The notes: generated by a model not told the origin, from the letters alone. A stretch of DNA of 64,000 nucleotides from Elymus sibiricus (GCA_039707655.1 CM077668.1:401928130-401992129), one strand, 5' to 3'; shown: positions 20,318 through 32,808, counted from the first letter of the stretch. Made by a program: numbers and translations.

Positions 20318-22362
20318 ATGTCCACCGACGCCGAGAAGAAGGACGCCGCCGCGGCTTCTGCCTGGCCGATTGGAGGGTATAACATGTTTATCCCTCTTCT
20401 GTTTATTTCTGTCTTAGTAGTACTAGCTGTGTGCGTAGATGTTTCTACTATATGCATAGTACATGCTAATCTGGTTCGTAATCAGTATGTCAGTAATTTT
20501 GTCAATGCCATGCCAGCGATTTATTCATGGATTAAATTAATCGAAAAACTGCATATTTACTCAGCAATCCAAAAACCTAATTTGTGTAGGCATTTTTTGG
20601 CTAGTGGTTTTGCCGCTGCACTGAAACCGGATAAGTTTACCGGTACGTACTTTAAGCATTGGCAGACCAAAACCACCTTATGGCTCACGGCCATGAACGT
20701 GTTCTGGGTCGCCGGTGTCCCTTCCACGGGAACAATTGCTCCTGAACAGGAGAAGGCGTTCAGGGAGGCCACCGTCGTATTCCTCGGAGCAGTTCTCAGC
20801 ATGATCGGAGATAAGCTGGTTGACGCATATTTACATGTGCGGGTTGCCAAGGACTTGTGGGAGGCGCTCGAATCTAAATTCGGGGCCACCGATGCTGGGA
20901 GCGAGATGTATGTTATAGAGCAGTTCCACGATTACAAAATGGTCGAGAACCGTTCTGTATTGGAACAGGCTCATGAGATAATATGCATCGCTAAGGAGCT
21001 TGAGCTTCTGAAGTGCGTTTTACCGGGCAAATTTGTCGTGGGTTGTATAATCGCTAAGCTTCCTAATTCCTGGAGGAACTTTGCTACCACTCTGAAACAT
21101 CAGAGGCGTGAATTCTCAGTAGAGGATGTCATCGGCCATCTGAGTGTTGACCAGAACTTGAGAGCAAAGGACTCGCACGGAAAAGGGGTCGAAGGTACTT
21201 CTGTCGCCAACATGGTACATCAGAGGAACTTCAACTCCCACAAGCCCAAGGGAAAGAATTTTGTCCAACAGAATACCGACTTTAAGAAAAAAGGTAAGAA
21301 GACCTTCAAGAAGAACAAGAAGGGAGATGTCTGCTTTACTTGTGGTTCGGAGGAGCATTGGGCCAACAAGTGCCCAAACAAGTACAAGAAGCCAGGGCAG
21401 GACTCCAAGTCTGCCAATATGATTGTGGGCAACAATGAAAGTGGTGCATCTGGGTACGGTAATTTATTTACTATATTTTCAGTTTGTCAGTCCACCGATT
21501 GCTGGGTGGACACAGGTGCAGGTGTTCATGTGTGTGCTGACATTTCATTGTTTTCTTCTTACCAGGCCACAGGTCACGGGTCCGTATTGATGGGGAATGG
21601 CGCGAGTGCTTCTGTTCATGGTGTTGGCATGGTCGATCTGAAGTTTACTTCGGGAAGGATCGTGCAGCTGAAGAACGTGCAGCATGTCCCCGCCATCAAG
21701 AAGAATCTCGTTAGTGGCTCCCTTCTGCGTAGAGAAGGGTTTAAGTTGGTCTTCGAGTCTAATAAAGTAGTTGTTACGAAATATGGACTATTTGTTGGAA
21801 AGGGTTATGAGTGTGGAGGAATGTTCTGCCTTTCTCTTGCAGATTTTTGTAATAAAGTCGTGAACAATATTCATTCGAGTGTTAATGAATCTGAAGTTTG
21901 GCATTCACGTCTTTGTCACATTAGTTTCGGTGTTATGAAGCGGCTAGCTAAGTTGAATTTAATCCCGAGTTTCACTTTAGCCAAAGGTTCTAAGTGCCTT
22001 TCGTGTGTGCAAACTAAGCAACCTCGCAAGCCTCACAAGACTTCGGAGCAGAGACACTTGGCGCCATTAGAACTCATACATTCTGATCTTTGTGAGATGA
22101 ATGGTGTTGACTAAAGGTGAAAAAAATATTTCATGACATTGATAGATGATTCCACTAGATATTGCTATGTGTATCTGTTAAATACTAAAGATGAGGCTCT
22201 ACGTACACTACTTTAAAATCTATAAGGCAGAAGTTGAGAATCAACTTGAAAAGAAATTTAACGAGTCCGGTCAGATCGTGGTGGAGAGTACTTCTCGAGT
22301 GAGTTTGATTCCTTTTGTGCGGAACATGGTATTATTCATGAGGACGCCTCCCTATTCACCCC
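20318..22362 (+). pseudogene. Copia-1 gag-protease-preintegrase, copy A, truncated at duplication junction
   Basis: From ATG 20318 the frame is open to TAA at 22114. It encodes a UBN2-type Gag (TGTYFKHWQTKTTLWLTAMN), a CCHC knuckle (CFTCGSEEHWANKC), the protease DTGAG and a GAG-pre-integrase zinc region (WHSRLCHIS...CLSCVQTKQ). Integrase remnants continue after the stop in another frame until 22362, where the sequence switches to the CACTA transposase. Residues ~20-90 are hydrophobic and unlike Gag: GGGTATAACATG (20376) to TTTGTGTAGGC (~20591) looks like an unspliced intron that lacks stops. The domains lost from this copy continue in copy B. Confidence 0.88.
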
Positions 22363-22368
22363 AGTGTG
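22359..22368 (+). other. Duplication junction: copia-1 integrase joined to CACTA transposase
   Basis: CCCC (22359-22362) matches 40111-40114 of copia-1; AGT (22363-22365) is common to both parents (40115-40117 and 4609-4611); from 22366 the sequence follows the CACTA copy. There is no inserted filler. Confidence 0.95.
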
Positions 22369-24708
22369 CTGTCATGAAGTTTGCCGCCTCCTCAGTAATG
22401 AATGCCTCGGCCATCGATGCTTCAATTTGACGTTTATTTTTACATTTTTCTCGAAGCGTCTTCTGCATCCTCTCAGTTGCGTAGCACCAACGATTCTGCA
22501 CGGGCCCCCCCAATCGTGCCTCGGTCGGGAGATGCAAAATCAAATGCTGCATTGGATTAAAGAAGCCCGGTGGAAAGATCTTCTCTAACTTGCAGATCAA
22601 CTCCGGCGCCAACTCTTCCAGTTCTTCTAGCAAGCCAGGCGATAGTTCTTTCGCACAAAGAACACGGCAGAAATAGCTCAGCTCTGCCAGTACTAGCCAT
22701 TCATCCTCAGGGATAAAGCCACGCAACATCACCAGCATTACCCGCTCAAGCCATATGTGCCAATCATGACTCTTGAGACCAAATATTTTCAATTTTTCAA
22801 GGCTCGCTCCCCTCTTTAGATTCGCTGCATACCCATCGGGGAACATCAACTCCTTTTTCACCCACAGGATAATTTCCCTCATAGCTGGCCTTCCAAGATT
22901 GAACCATGCCTTTGGCTTCGTCCAGTTCTGCTTTCCTTTCAGTTGTCGCATATTTTGTAGCGGTCTATCACATAGAGCCTCCTGATCAACTCTAGCCTTA
23001 GGATTATCCTTTGTTTTCCCCTCTATGCCGAACAATGTACCAAAGAGGGCCTCGCCGACATTCTTTTCAGTGTGCATCACGTCGATGTTGTGTGGGCAAA
23101 GTAGGTCTTTGAAGTAAGGCAGATCCCACAAGCATGTCTTGTGAGTCCAGGCGTGTTCGGAATTATACCCCTTGAAATACCCTGGACGCTCCGGATCCGG
23201 CTCGAGAGAGTTGAACTGATCCAGGGTCTGTTGGCCTGTCAACGCAGGTGGTGCAGAGTTTTTGACAACTCTACCTTTGATGAAGTTCTTCTTGTCTTTT
23301 CTGAACTTATGGCGAGGATCCTGGAACTGTCTATGCATGTCGAAGCAAGAAAACTTGCCACCCGCCTGCAGCCGACGAAACTCAAGAGCTGCCTTGCATG
23401 TGGGGCACGGGAACCTTCCATGCACACACCAGCCAACGAATAGCGCATACGCCGGCAAGTCATGCATCGAGTACATGTACCACGCACGCATTAGGAAGTT
23501 TTTTTTGTAGCGGCGTCGTATGTCTTGATCCCATTATCCCAAGCTTCTTGCAGTTCATCCTTAAGCGGCTGCATGTACACATTCATATTCTTCCCCGGAT
23601 AGTTGGGCCCCGGAATTATCAACGTCAGGAAAATGTTCTTTCTTTGCATAATCTGTCCGGGGGGGAGATTGAGTGGAATGACAAATACAGGCCAACAACT
23701 GTATTGAGCTGCCATCATACCAAACACATTGAACCCATCCGTGCTTATGGCGATTCGAGGATGCCTTGGATCTGCCGCTTTAGCATGATGTATTGCATCG
23801 AAGCGCTTCCACGCAAAAGCGTCCGATGTGTGTACCAACATCGGCTCCCCATCTGCATCTAGTTCGGTTCTTTTGCCCAATTTGTGTCATGTCATCTGTC
23901 TGGCCGTCTCTTCGACCATGAAAAGACGTTGAAGTCTTGGTATGATTGGCATATACCGAAGAACATTAACTGGGATTTTTGTTTGACTCTTCTCACCCAT
24001 ACCGTTGTCTACCTCAACATACCTGGAAGACTGGCAAACGGGACAATACTTCAAGTCCGCATACTCAAGCCTAAATAAGGCACATCCTTTCTCACAGGCA
24101 TCTATCTTCTCATAGGGCATCTTAAGTGAACGGAGGATTTTGTCCGACTGGTACAGGTTTGCAGGCATTACATGGCCTTTGGGTAGAAAGCGTCCAAATA
24201 GTGTCATCATCGCGTCGTAGCATTCTCTGCCCAAGTTGAATTGAGCCTTCAGAGCCATTACTTGTGCGATGGCATCCAGCTGACAAAGCTCAGTGTGCTC
24301 GTGGAGAGGACGTTTTGAAGACTCCAACATATCATTGAAGGCCTTTGCAGATTCCTCCATCTCATCGTCCGAATCCCGAGCATCATCAAAGTCTTCCACC
24401 ATGTCTTCCATCCCGGTACCATGCTCGTCGGTGCGACGACGGCCCTCCTCAGCTCTGGCACGTTGGGCAGACTCACCATGAAATGTCCAGACCGTATAAT
24501 CAGGCGTAAAACCCAACTTCTGCAGGTGTTTGATCATTTCAAACTCGGACTTCTTATGAAAGTTGTCGCAGTCGACACAGGGGCACCAGTTTGTTTCCTG
24601 TCCATTTGCAAATGCGGCTCTCACAAACCCCTTGGTTTTTCTTAGCCATTCATGGGTCATGTCTTTCTGACTAGTGTGACCGGTGTACATCCACGCACGA
24701 TCACTCAT
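22363..24708 (-). pseudogene. CACTA TNP2-type transposase, copy B, truncated and frameshifted
   Basis: Same domains as copy A up to the end of the DUF4218-like region, where the duplication junction cuts it. It shares the TGA after residue 273 (23887-23889). In addition, a run of nine A on the coding strand in copy A (plus-strand T9 near 5745-5753) is eight here (near 23499-23506), shifting the frame and ending the reading at KKTS. Substitutions seen nearby: T4864 versus C, and A versus G in ACTCTT(A/G)AGACC. Confidence 0.9.
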
Positions 24709-24842
24709 CTTGCCTAGCTACTGGACACACAAGAAATATATACATAATTCAGCAAACCATATTCATCAGTTAATAGAGTTTGTTAGTTTTATTACGTCCA
24801 TGCAACCTAGACGCTAGTAGGTAAAGACAGGTCCTAATCCCA

Positions 24843-25058
24843 CCCGAGTATGTGTAGATTGGGTTCGTTTTCCCATGCTCTTCTCCGGATCCGACGCAAA
24901 ATTTCGGCAGCACCTCCCCGCTGTTCTCCTGATACACGTCTCGGCAATAAGCAGAGAGGATGTGTACCCGGAGAACAACAGGGAGGCACTGACGAAATTC
25001 TGCATCGGATCCGGAGCAGAGCATATGGGAAAACGAACCCAATCTACACATACTCGGG
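24843..25058. repeat. Long imperfect hairpin in CACTA leader, copy B
   Basis: Same arms as 7090-7305; one difference just outside the left arm (GTAAAGATAGG versus GTAAAGACAGG). Confidence 0.85.
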
Positions 25059-25493
25059 CTGTCCATGGATAACGTTGGACAATTCGAAAGAATCACGGTT
25101 ATAAATATGCAAATGCATGCATATTTATAGATGTAACCCTTTCGAACGGGAGACGCATAGTGGTCACGCATACTGATGATTGACACCTATAGCTAGCAAG
25201 TTTCATCGGCACGAAGACCGGAACAGAGCAAATGAAGGGGGGAGGAGGAGATGTCATTTGTGCTCACCCACGAACGCAGGGGCGGAGCTCGTCGAACGCA
25301 CGGGGAGGTCGTCGAACACCAGACCCTCGCAGCCCCGAAAGAACTGCACATTTAAATCCACCCGATCAACACAAATATATATGATGTTTTTCTTAACAAA
25401 ATCGGGAAATATACTTCCTAACTCATAATTCACAAATATATGACCCCATCGGCCTCTGGAAGGCCGAAGAGCACCTTTTCGGTCAACAGGAGG

Positions 25494-25948
25494 CCGAAGA
25501 GGTGTCGGGGGTCGGGGGTGTCGTGTCTGGGTGGCGTGGTGTCGGGGTGTCATGGTGTCGGGATTTCGTGTCGGGGTCGGGGTGTCGGGGGGTGTCGTGT
25601 CTGGGTGTCGTGGTGTCGGGGTGTCAGGGGTGTCGGGGTGTCGGGGTCGGGGTCGGGGTCGGGGTGTCGGGGGGTGTCGTGTCTGGGTGTCGTGGTGTCG
25701 CGGTGTCAGGGGTGTCGGGGTCGGGGTGCCGTGTAGGGGTCGGGGTCGGGGTGCCGTGTCGGTGTCGGGGTGTCGGGTCGGGGTGCCGTGCCGGGGTCGG
25801 GGTCGGGGTGTCGGGTCGGGGTCGGGTTGTCGGGTCGGGGTCGGGGTGCCGTGTCGGGTCGGGATCGAGGTCGGGGTGTCGGGGTCGGGGTGTCGGGTCG
25901 GGGTCGGGTTGTCGGGTCGGGGTCGAGGTGCCGTGTCGGGGTCGGGAT
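25494..25948 (+). repeat. G-rich GTCGGGGT array, copy B
   Basis: Copy of 7741-8195 with the same length; a G-to-A difference is visible at TCGGG(G/A)TTTCG. Confidence 0.9.
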
Positions 25949-26328
25949 TTTTTCTCTTTTTTTTCTTTTCTTCTTCTTCCTCTTCTTACTTTTCTTCCTT
26001 TTCTTCCTTTTTTTTCCTTCTTCTTCTTCTTCTTCCTCCTTTCCTTTTTCCTCTTCTTCTTCTCCTCCTCTCCTCTTTTTTCTTCTTCTTCTTCCTCTTC
26101 TTCTTTTTTCTCCTCCTCCTCCTCCTCTTCTTCTTCTTCCTTTCCTTTTTTCCTCTTCTTCTTCTCCTCCTCTCCTCTTTTTTTCTTCTTCTTCTTCTTC
26201 TTCTTCTTTTTTCTTCTCCTCCTCCTCTTCTTCTGTTTCTTCTTATTATTATTATTTTTTGTTCTTTTTCTTTTTTATTTTTCCTTTTTTTCATCTTCTT
26301 TTCTTCTTTTTTTTTCTTCTAGGTTTTT
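25948..26328 (+). repeat. Polypyrimidine tract, copy B
   Basis: Copy of 8195-8575. A visible difference is TTCTTCTTCTTATT versus TTCTTCTTATTATT near the 3' end. Confidence 0.9.
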
Positions 26329-26452
26329 TTTCTACCTAAATGTCTAAATATTTTTTCCTATTTACCCAAACACCTAAACAACTATTTGCAAAACATCTAA
26401 AAACAGAAAACTAAAAATCTAATTAGAAAAACAGAAAAAAAAATTAAAAGGG

Positions 26453-26825
26453 GGGCAGGGGAAGCTCACCAGAGAGGGGCAGGGGGCAGGGCGGCCGGCG
26501 GCGAGGAGAGGAGGCCGGCGACGAGGAGAGGAGGCCGCCGGGGAGGGGGCGGCGGCGGCAGGAGGGCCGTGAGGAGGGGGCAGCGCCGCGGTGGTGGAGG
26601 TGCGCCACGGGGAGGGGGGCAGGCGGTGGTGGAGGGCGGGGAGGGGGCGGCGGCGGCGGTGAGAGAGGGGGGGAGGGGGCGACGGCGAGAGGACGGGGAG
26701 GGGGCGGCGAGAGGGCGGGGAGGGGGCGGCGGCGGCGGCGGTGAGAGAGGGGAACGGGCGCGGGTGTGAGAGAGAGAGGTGAGAGAAAGAGAGAGAGGCG
26801 GGAGGCGCGGGGGGATGGCGAAAAT
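26453..26825. repeat. GC-rich purine-skewed low-complexity block, copy B
   Basis: Copy of 8700-9072; no supported gene. Confidence 0.75.
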
Positions 26826-26833
26826 TAAGCCCC

Positions 26834-27081
26834 CTCTTTGCCGTCTGCCAGCAGACGGCAAAGAGGGGGGCCGTTAGCCCGTCCCCGCCATTACACTGTG
26901 GGGCCCCCCTCACCTCTTTGCCGTCTGCTGGCAGACGGCAAAGAAGTGGCCCGTGTGACCTGGCAAGTGCAGTACCAAGTGGGGCCCACTTTGTTCTTTG
27001 CCGTCTGCTTTATAAAAGCAGACGGCAAATATCCTCTTTGCCATCTGCCAGCAGACGGCAAAGAGCTGGCAGATGGCAAAG
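26834..27081. repeat. CACTA subterminal palindromes, copy B
   Basis: The same four hairpins as copy A, with one extra C between the first and second (GGGGCCCCCCTCACC). Confidence 0.9.
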
Positions 27082-27099
27082 TCCCTGATTCCAGTAGTG

Positions 27100-27633
27100 G
27101 GGAGAGGGGTTTGGGCTTCGGAGGGGTTTATTTCGCAACAGGGTCCATTTGTTCCTATTAATAAATGGGCTGCCCTAGGCGTCAGCCGGTTCGACTGCCG
27201 TTGATTAGCCGCATCGTACGTCTAAAAATGATGGGCAGTTCCTTTCACCACGTGGGTGGAGCCCACTACGATTTGCCCTTTCTAATCACTGGTGGCTTGC
27301 AAATCTCGGTGCTAATTCTCTCATGTTGCCAACTACAGGGCCGTCAGTCAACTAGGGATCGCTGCTACATTTTACGTGTGTATACATCGTCACAAGCATT
27401 CTTTTGTCCTGTGTGTCAAGACCTAGTGCAAATGTTTCAAGGTATATATAAATAAATTCAAATTCACTGTAAATAAATCGTTCAAAAAATGGTCGCAACA
27501 TATGCAATGTAACAATCCACGAGAAAATACACAACAATGAAAATACTCTGGAACACTCGCCTAGAAGTACAATGGTAGTACATGTTTTTCTGGAAATGAT
27601 TCTTTGCCGCAACAACTACGAGCATTGGCGTCG
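27100..27633. other. Single-copy-looking spacer, copy B
   Basis: Copy of 9346-9879; no gene seen. One G-to-A difference (GAAAGTACTC versus GAAAATACTC). Confidence 0.5.
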
Positions 27634-28744
27634 CGTGGTTTCACAACATGGCGGTCTGATTAGGCAGCAGTTGAAAATAGCAGTCACGGACCTTGCAGCA
27701 TTGGGTCGCCGACATTGCAGCACCATGTGGCTTTGCAACACAGTGATCCGTTTTGCAACAGTAAAAAAATAGTGGTCGCGGAAATCACAGCGTCGCGCGG
27801 CTTTGCAACAACGGTTGTCCGGCTTTGCATCAGTAAAAAAAATAGCGGCCACCGACCTTGCAACGTCGGTTGGCTTCGTAACACGATGGTCCGTTTTGCA
27901 GCAATACAAAAATGCCGCCGCCGATCTTGCAGCGTCGCGTGCTTTGCAACAATGATGTTCGGCTTTGTAGCGATCGCCGACCTTGTAGCGTCGCGCACTT
28001 TTGCAACAATGATGTTTCGGCCTGTAGCGATCGCCGACCTTGTAGCGTCGCGCCCTTTTGCAACAATGATGTTTGGCCTTGTGGTGATCGCCAACCTTGC
28101 AGCGTGTGCGGCTTTGCAACAATGGTTGTCTGGCATCAAATTAAAAAATAACGATCTCCAACCATGGAACGTCGGTTGGCTTCGCAACACGATGGTCCGT
28201 TTTGCAGCAATACCAAAGTGCCACCGCCGATCTCGCAGCGTCGCGTGCTTTGCAGCAACGATTGTCCGGCCTTGTAATGTCGCATGCTTTTGCAACAATG
28301 ATGTTCGGCCTTGTGGTGATCGCCGACCTTGCAGTGTCGTGTGGCTTTGCAACAATCGTTGTTTGGCATCAATTAAAAAATTGCGATCGCCAACCGTGCA
28401 ACATCGTGTGGCTTTGCAACATGCTGATCCGTTTTGCATCAATAAAAATTTGCGGCCGCGGACCTTGCATCGCCGTGCGCTTTGCAGCAACGATTGTCCG
28501 GCCTTGTGGTGATTGCCGACTTTGCAGCGTTGGGTCGCCGACCTTTCACCGTCGCTCGTCTTTGCAACACAACGGCCCGACTTTGTAAAAAAATAGAAAC
28601 AACAGCAGGCAACAACAGTAGTCGGTCTTGTAGTGTTGTAAATCCGGCTTGCAGTGTCGCGAGGACGGGCAACAACCAAAATTCTAGCTTGCAACGGCGC
28701 ACGTCCCAAATGCATCAACGACGCACGTCCCAAATGCATCAACG
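27634..28744. repeat. Degenerate nested repeat array, copy B
   Basis: Copy of 9880-10990 with the same number and order of sub-repeats. Differences seen: AGCGG(T/C)CACC and AATA(G/A)CGATC. Confidence 0.75.
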
Positions 28745-29119
28745 ACGCCTAGCCGGCATTTGCATGGATATCAACCAGGTCATTTTGATTTTTTATGTAA
28801 TAAATCCTCATTTTGATTAGCTAGCAAAGTGACTCGTTGCTAGTACTATATATGACAGCAAAAATATACTACGGTGCTGAAGCTAAACACACAGACCGTA
28901 TACTAGTACTAGTGGGACCACACACATAGACAGAAAGTTTGCATGCCGCCGCTGTATCACTGGACGCGCAGGAGCCGCGATTGGACGGAGGAGCGAGCGG
29001 CTGATCGCAAGGCTAAAATCAGTCGGCTGAATATAATACTTTCCCTTAATAAATTTATAAATTTATCACATGGTTCACAGGTACACTCTTTTGTTATGAA
29101 ATTATGAATATTCATTTAT

Positions 29120-29307
29120 GAGCCCGGGCTCATCTGCAACTGGTGAACAGTAAATTCAAAAAAAAATATACTAAACAAATTAAAAAAACTGAATTTCTTT
29201 TTGCATGGAAGATGCTTCGGTAAAAAAATTCAGATTTTTTTAAAAAAATTCTAGTATTTTTTTTAATTTACTATTCATCGCAGGAGCAGATCAGCTCGGG
29301 AGCCAAA
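29120..29307. mobile_element. MITE-like palindromic element, copy B
   Basis: Copy of 11366-11553, no difference seen. Confidence 0.6.
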
Positions 29308-30103
29308 TAGCCGCACTCTCTTTTTTTCTATTAAAAAATCTCAAGAAGAGCGCGATTTTAAATTAATAAAGCCATTAGCCGGCCAAAAGTACCCCATCGA
29401 CATGATCTTTTAAAGTTATATATTTTTTAGAATACAACACTCACACGGGTTAATTGCCATGACATCGGTTGCTCCCCTTTACTAACTTAGCATCCCAATT
29501 AGCTCACTAAATTATGCAGTTGTGTGTTAACATTACAGTGTTTGCTGAAATAAGCACAAACCTTTGCCATTCCTCGGCAAAAAAATGAAGGAAGCCACCT
29601 AAAATTGCCTAGATCGTGGGATGTAAGAATGTCTCATTCTCCACACTTTTTACCATGCCTTACACCCTATTTCTGAAAATATGCTTGGAACTACCATATG
29701 TGTAGCATTTAGGGGTAAACATGCGAGTGGAAGCTATGAAGTTGAATGTCATGACTAAGAACCTTATCCAATGGCATGCTGAGAAGGCACCAACGCCCAT
29801 GGCAATACGAAAAAAATATTATCAAAGGTGAAGAAAGCTAACGAGTAATAGTGAACTGTCATTAAAAAATTTGTTAAGCATGGATATTTCAGGTCTAATC
29901 TCCATTAATGTTATTATTGATTATGCCGCTAATGATGTTAATTTGTTAGGTAGCGATAATTTTAACGATGGTGGAAGAACTCAAATTCTTATGGTGGCAA
30001 ATTCCAAAGTTGTATGTTGTCCACGCACGCATGTACTTCAAACGGCTACAACAATGACACTACAAACCGCCAAAGTGTGCAAGATGCGTCGAAGCAATTA
30101 ATC
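29308..30103. other. AT-rich intergenic DNA, copy B
   Basis: Copy of 11554-12349; no supported gene. Confidence 0.4.
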
Positions 30104-30804
30104 AATGCTCAGATGAAGCGGAATAATATTTTCACTAAAAAAAATGGTGTGTGACTTTTGTTTAGGCCAAATGGCTAGTAATTTAGGAACTCTTACTTCC
30201 AATGTGGAAATGTTTTAGAAAAGGGACAAATAACATTGACATCTACATCATAAGTATCATTGAGAGTCAAGCTCTCATTTTACCCAAGTTGCAGGCAAGC
30301 CGGAGTATATGAAGAAGAGCTCCACCCAAGCCATGCAAGTACATGAAGAAGAGGAGTATGAAGATGGATCACCATTTGGATACTCTGTGGAAGACTTTAT
30401 TGGAATACTGAATTTAAAGATACCAAAAGCCCAATATGACAAGAATCCTAATTATTCATAATATGTGAAGAGAGTTTGCACAAACATACGCGGGGGCTAG
30501 AGTTTGAATCCACCAAGATGGGAGATGGCTAAAATGCTCCCCGCTAGACAAGCTAACATATGTGAACCTATCATCAATATTGGTATAGTTTTGAAACAAA
30601 ATCAATGCTTTTACACGATCTAGGTGCTAGTGTATCCACTATCTCTATGTATTTATATGACAAGCTCAATTTAGGACCTCGACACTTGTGAAATGAAGTT
30701 GAATATCGTACATTCTACTTACAAAAATGATGCAGGTATCAAGGATAATCTGATTATATAGGTCATGAAGTGTTCGGTGCTGATTGACCTCGTCATTTTA
30801 CACA
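30104..30804 (+). pseudogene. Gypsy gag/protease relic, copy B
   Basis: Copy of 12350-13050, with the same DLGAS protease remnant and the same stops. Confidence 0.6.
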
Positions 30805-31142
30805 TGCCAGAATCACGTGGAAATGTATGCACCAACGACAGCTAGATCATGCAGCACCCCAACGTCCAAGGTACCTACCTCACCGCAACATGAACCACGG
30901 GACCAGCTGACACATCGTTGGGGCATGGGATCTCGCTATAGCTACAAGTGGTGTTCATCAATCATGAAGGAGAGCATGTTGGCCCTGCTGATGATGGTGG
31001 CGGTAGGGAGTAAGGCATGAGGGATGGGTCTTCGGAGTTGGCGGCAAAAATGCCTCATGAGTCACAAGAGCAACTCATGTGACAAGGATTTTTCAGTAGA
31101 GATGATTTATCTATGTGCGTACTCTCGCAAATTAAAGGATCT

Positions 31143-31146
<4 letters not shown>

Positions 31147-31182
<36 letters not shown>
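31147..31182 (+). repeat. (GT)18 microsatellite, copy B
   Basis: Same GT count as copy A; preceded by CTCTCT instead of CTCT, which shifts the copy offset to 17,756. Confidence 0.95.
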
Positions 31183-31183
<1 letters not shown>

Positions 31184-31519
31184 CAACTCCAAAGGCAGCA
31201 AAACATATGAAGCAATCACACCATACTACAGGTAGAGCTCACGCCATGGATAATGGATGGGTGACCTCATAGTGGAGCTTTATTTCGTGCCACCGAGATA
31301 TGAAAAGATGCCAAAATGGCGGGGAATAGTTTTAGGGTCGCGCTATCCAGCGTCACGAGCCGGGTTCATGGATGCATGCCCCCACCGGCAATGTTCGACG
31401 CCTCCATTGTTGACAGTGAGAGGTCGGTGAAATCGACATTTTTTATGTTGTGTAGGGTGTTTTGACATGTTGCAACCGTGTACAGTGACCTTTTTAGAAA
31501 CAAAATACAGACATAGAAG

Positions 31520-31520
31520 C

Positions 31521-31601
<81 letters not shown>

Positions 31602-31786
31602 TATGAAGGCACACACGCACATCATATCCTTATGGGCGCCTATGAGAGATTGAGTCTACAAATCTTCTCCCTCTGAAGGGAATAGGATAATTTAAGAAGG
31701 TGTGAGCACCCATGTCAAGTCTAGTACTTGAACATGGGTGGGCAAGTTCCACCACGAGAAATCTATCCAACTGAGCTACTCTGAAT
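31520..31786 (-). mobile_element. tRNA-derived SINE with microsatellite tail, copy B
   Basis: Copy of 13764-14034 (box A at 31767-31778). The CT part of the tail is longer and the CA part shorter than in copy A, a net change of four bases and the largest length change between the units. Confidence 0.7.
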
Positions 31787-32361
31787 TGGCGGCGTGTATG
31801 GTATATGGTGTGTACACATGAGCAACATGTTGCAATGATTTTGGACATTTGTTGGGTTGAAATTATTTTGCAAATGTACTTTCTTCATTGTTGTCCACGT
31901 TGTTCTTTATGTTGTTTGTTACTGAAAATAACAACAAATAATCATTAGAGAAAATACTAGCAAATAAATTTCCATATGATGTATTTGAAATGCTCTAACA
32001 ACACGCCATTTCAAGTTAGCACAAACATCAGTCCCTTAAATCACTCAAGAATTCTAGCCACGTAAATGCACGAATCACGGTGCCAGTTATATGTATAACG
32101 TGGGTTCTCTCACGGTCTTAGCACAACAGCCTCCAAAATTAAGCAAAGCATCAAATTTAGCAACGACAAGATAAGCATAAGCTCATTTAATGTTGCTCAA
32201 AATGCCCATGTCTTACAAAGCATCATTTCCTTCTGTTATAGTACTATGACAACAAGAGGTACAACTGAAAGATCATGACCGTTAATATGTTTGACGACCT
32301 TTCCAAAATGATGTAGCCGCACGCACGCATTAGCCACTGTTGTCCTTAATTCTTCAGAAGT
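31787..32361. other. Downstream flank of glutaredoxin gene, copy B
   Basis: Copy of 14035-14609, with T at 32331 where copy A has C. Confidence 0.4.
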
Positions 32362-32676
32362 TCAGAGCCAGAGAGCGCCGGCTTGGCGGAGGAGCGGCAC
32401 CAGCTGGCCGCCGAGGTGCAGCGACATGACCTTGTCGGTGGGGCCAACGAGCGCGCCGCCGATGAAGACGGCCGGCACAGGTGGGTTCCGGCCAACCATG
32501 CCAGCGAGCGCCCTCTCGACGTCCTTCCCGCTGGGGTCCTTGTCCAGCTCGTGCACCGTCCAGCTCACGCCCAGCTCCGTGAAGAGCGTCTTCACCGCGT
32601 GGCACATGCAGCAGTTGCTCGTGCCAAAGATCACCACTGCCCGCTGCGACGCCAGCCTCCTCACCCTCTCCGCCAT
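32362..32676 (-). CDS. CC-type (ROXY) glutaredoxin, copy B
   Basis: Identical in all 104 residues to copy A at 14610-14924: CCMC at residues 22-25 and a C-terminal ALWL. No nucleotide difference was seen in the coding region or in the first several hundred bases upstream, so both copies should be expressed under the same signals unless chromatin context differs. The downstream environment is shared for at least 10 kb. The first nearby difference is in the 3' flank (32331). The upstream shared block contains the TATA box and the TGACGT site. An assembler or short-read pipeline could easily collapse the two copies into one locus. Confidence 0.95.
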   Translation of the reverse strand: MAERVRRLASQRAVVIFGTSNCCMCHAVKTLFTELGVSWTVHELDKDPSGKDVERALAGMVGRNPPVPAVFIGGALVGPTDKVMSLHLGGQLVPLLRQAGALWL

Positions 32677-32808
32677 TGCTCAACTTGCTAACTCTTTCTC
32701 TACGAACCTAAATCGAACGATCTGATCAGCTCGCTTCACTTGAGCTAGCTATATATCTATGCTGTTTGTTTCTTTTGGAGGTTTATGATGGTTGTGACTG
32801 AACGGTGT

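Larger units (their letters stand above)
4609..22362 (+). repeat. Tandem segmental duplication, unit A (17,754 bp)
   Basis: Every element from the CACTA transposase interior to the copia-1 integrase recurs in the same order and orientation 17,752-17,756 bp downstream. The offset changes only at homopolymers and microsatellites. About a dozen substitutions were seen by eye, nearly all transitions. Confidence 0.97.
22363..27099 (-). mobile_element. CACTA transposon, copy B, 3' part missing
   Basis: Right terminus CCAGTAGTG ends at 27099. The element lacks everything beyond the transposase interior (no DUF4216 exon, no second gene, no left terminus), so it has only one end and cannot transpose. 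Confidence 0.95.
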
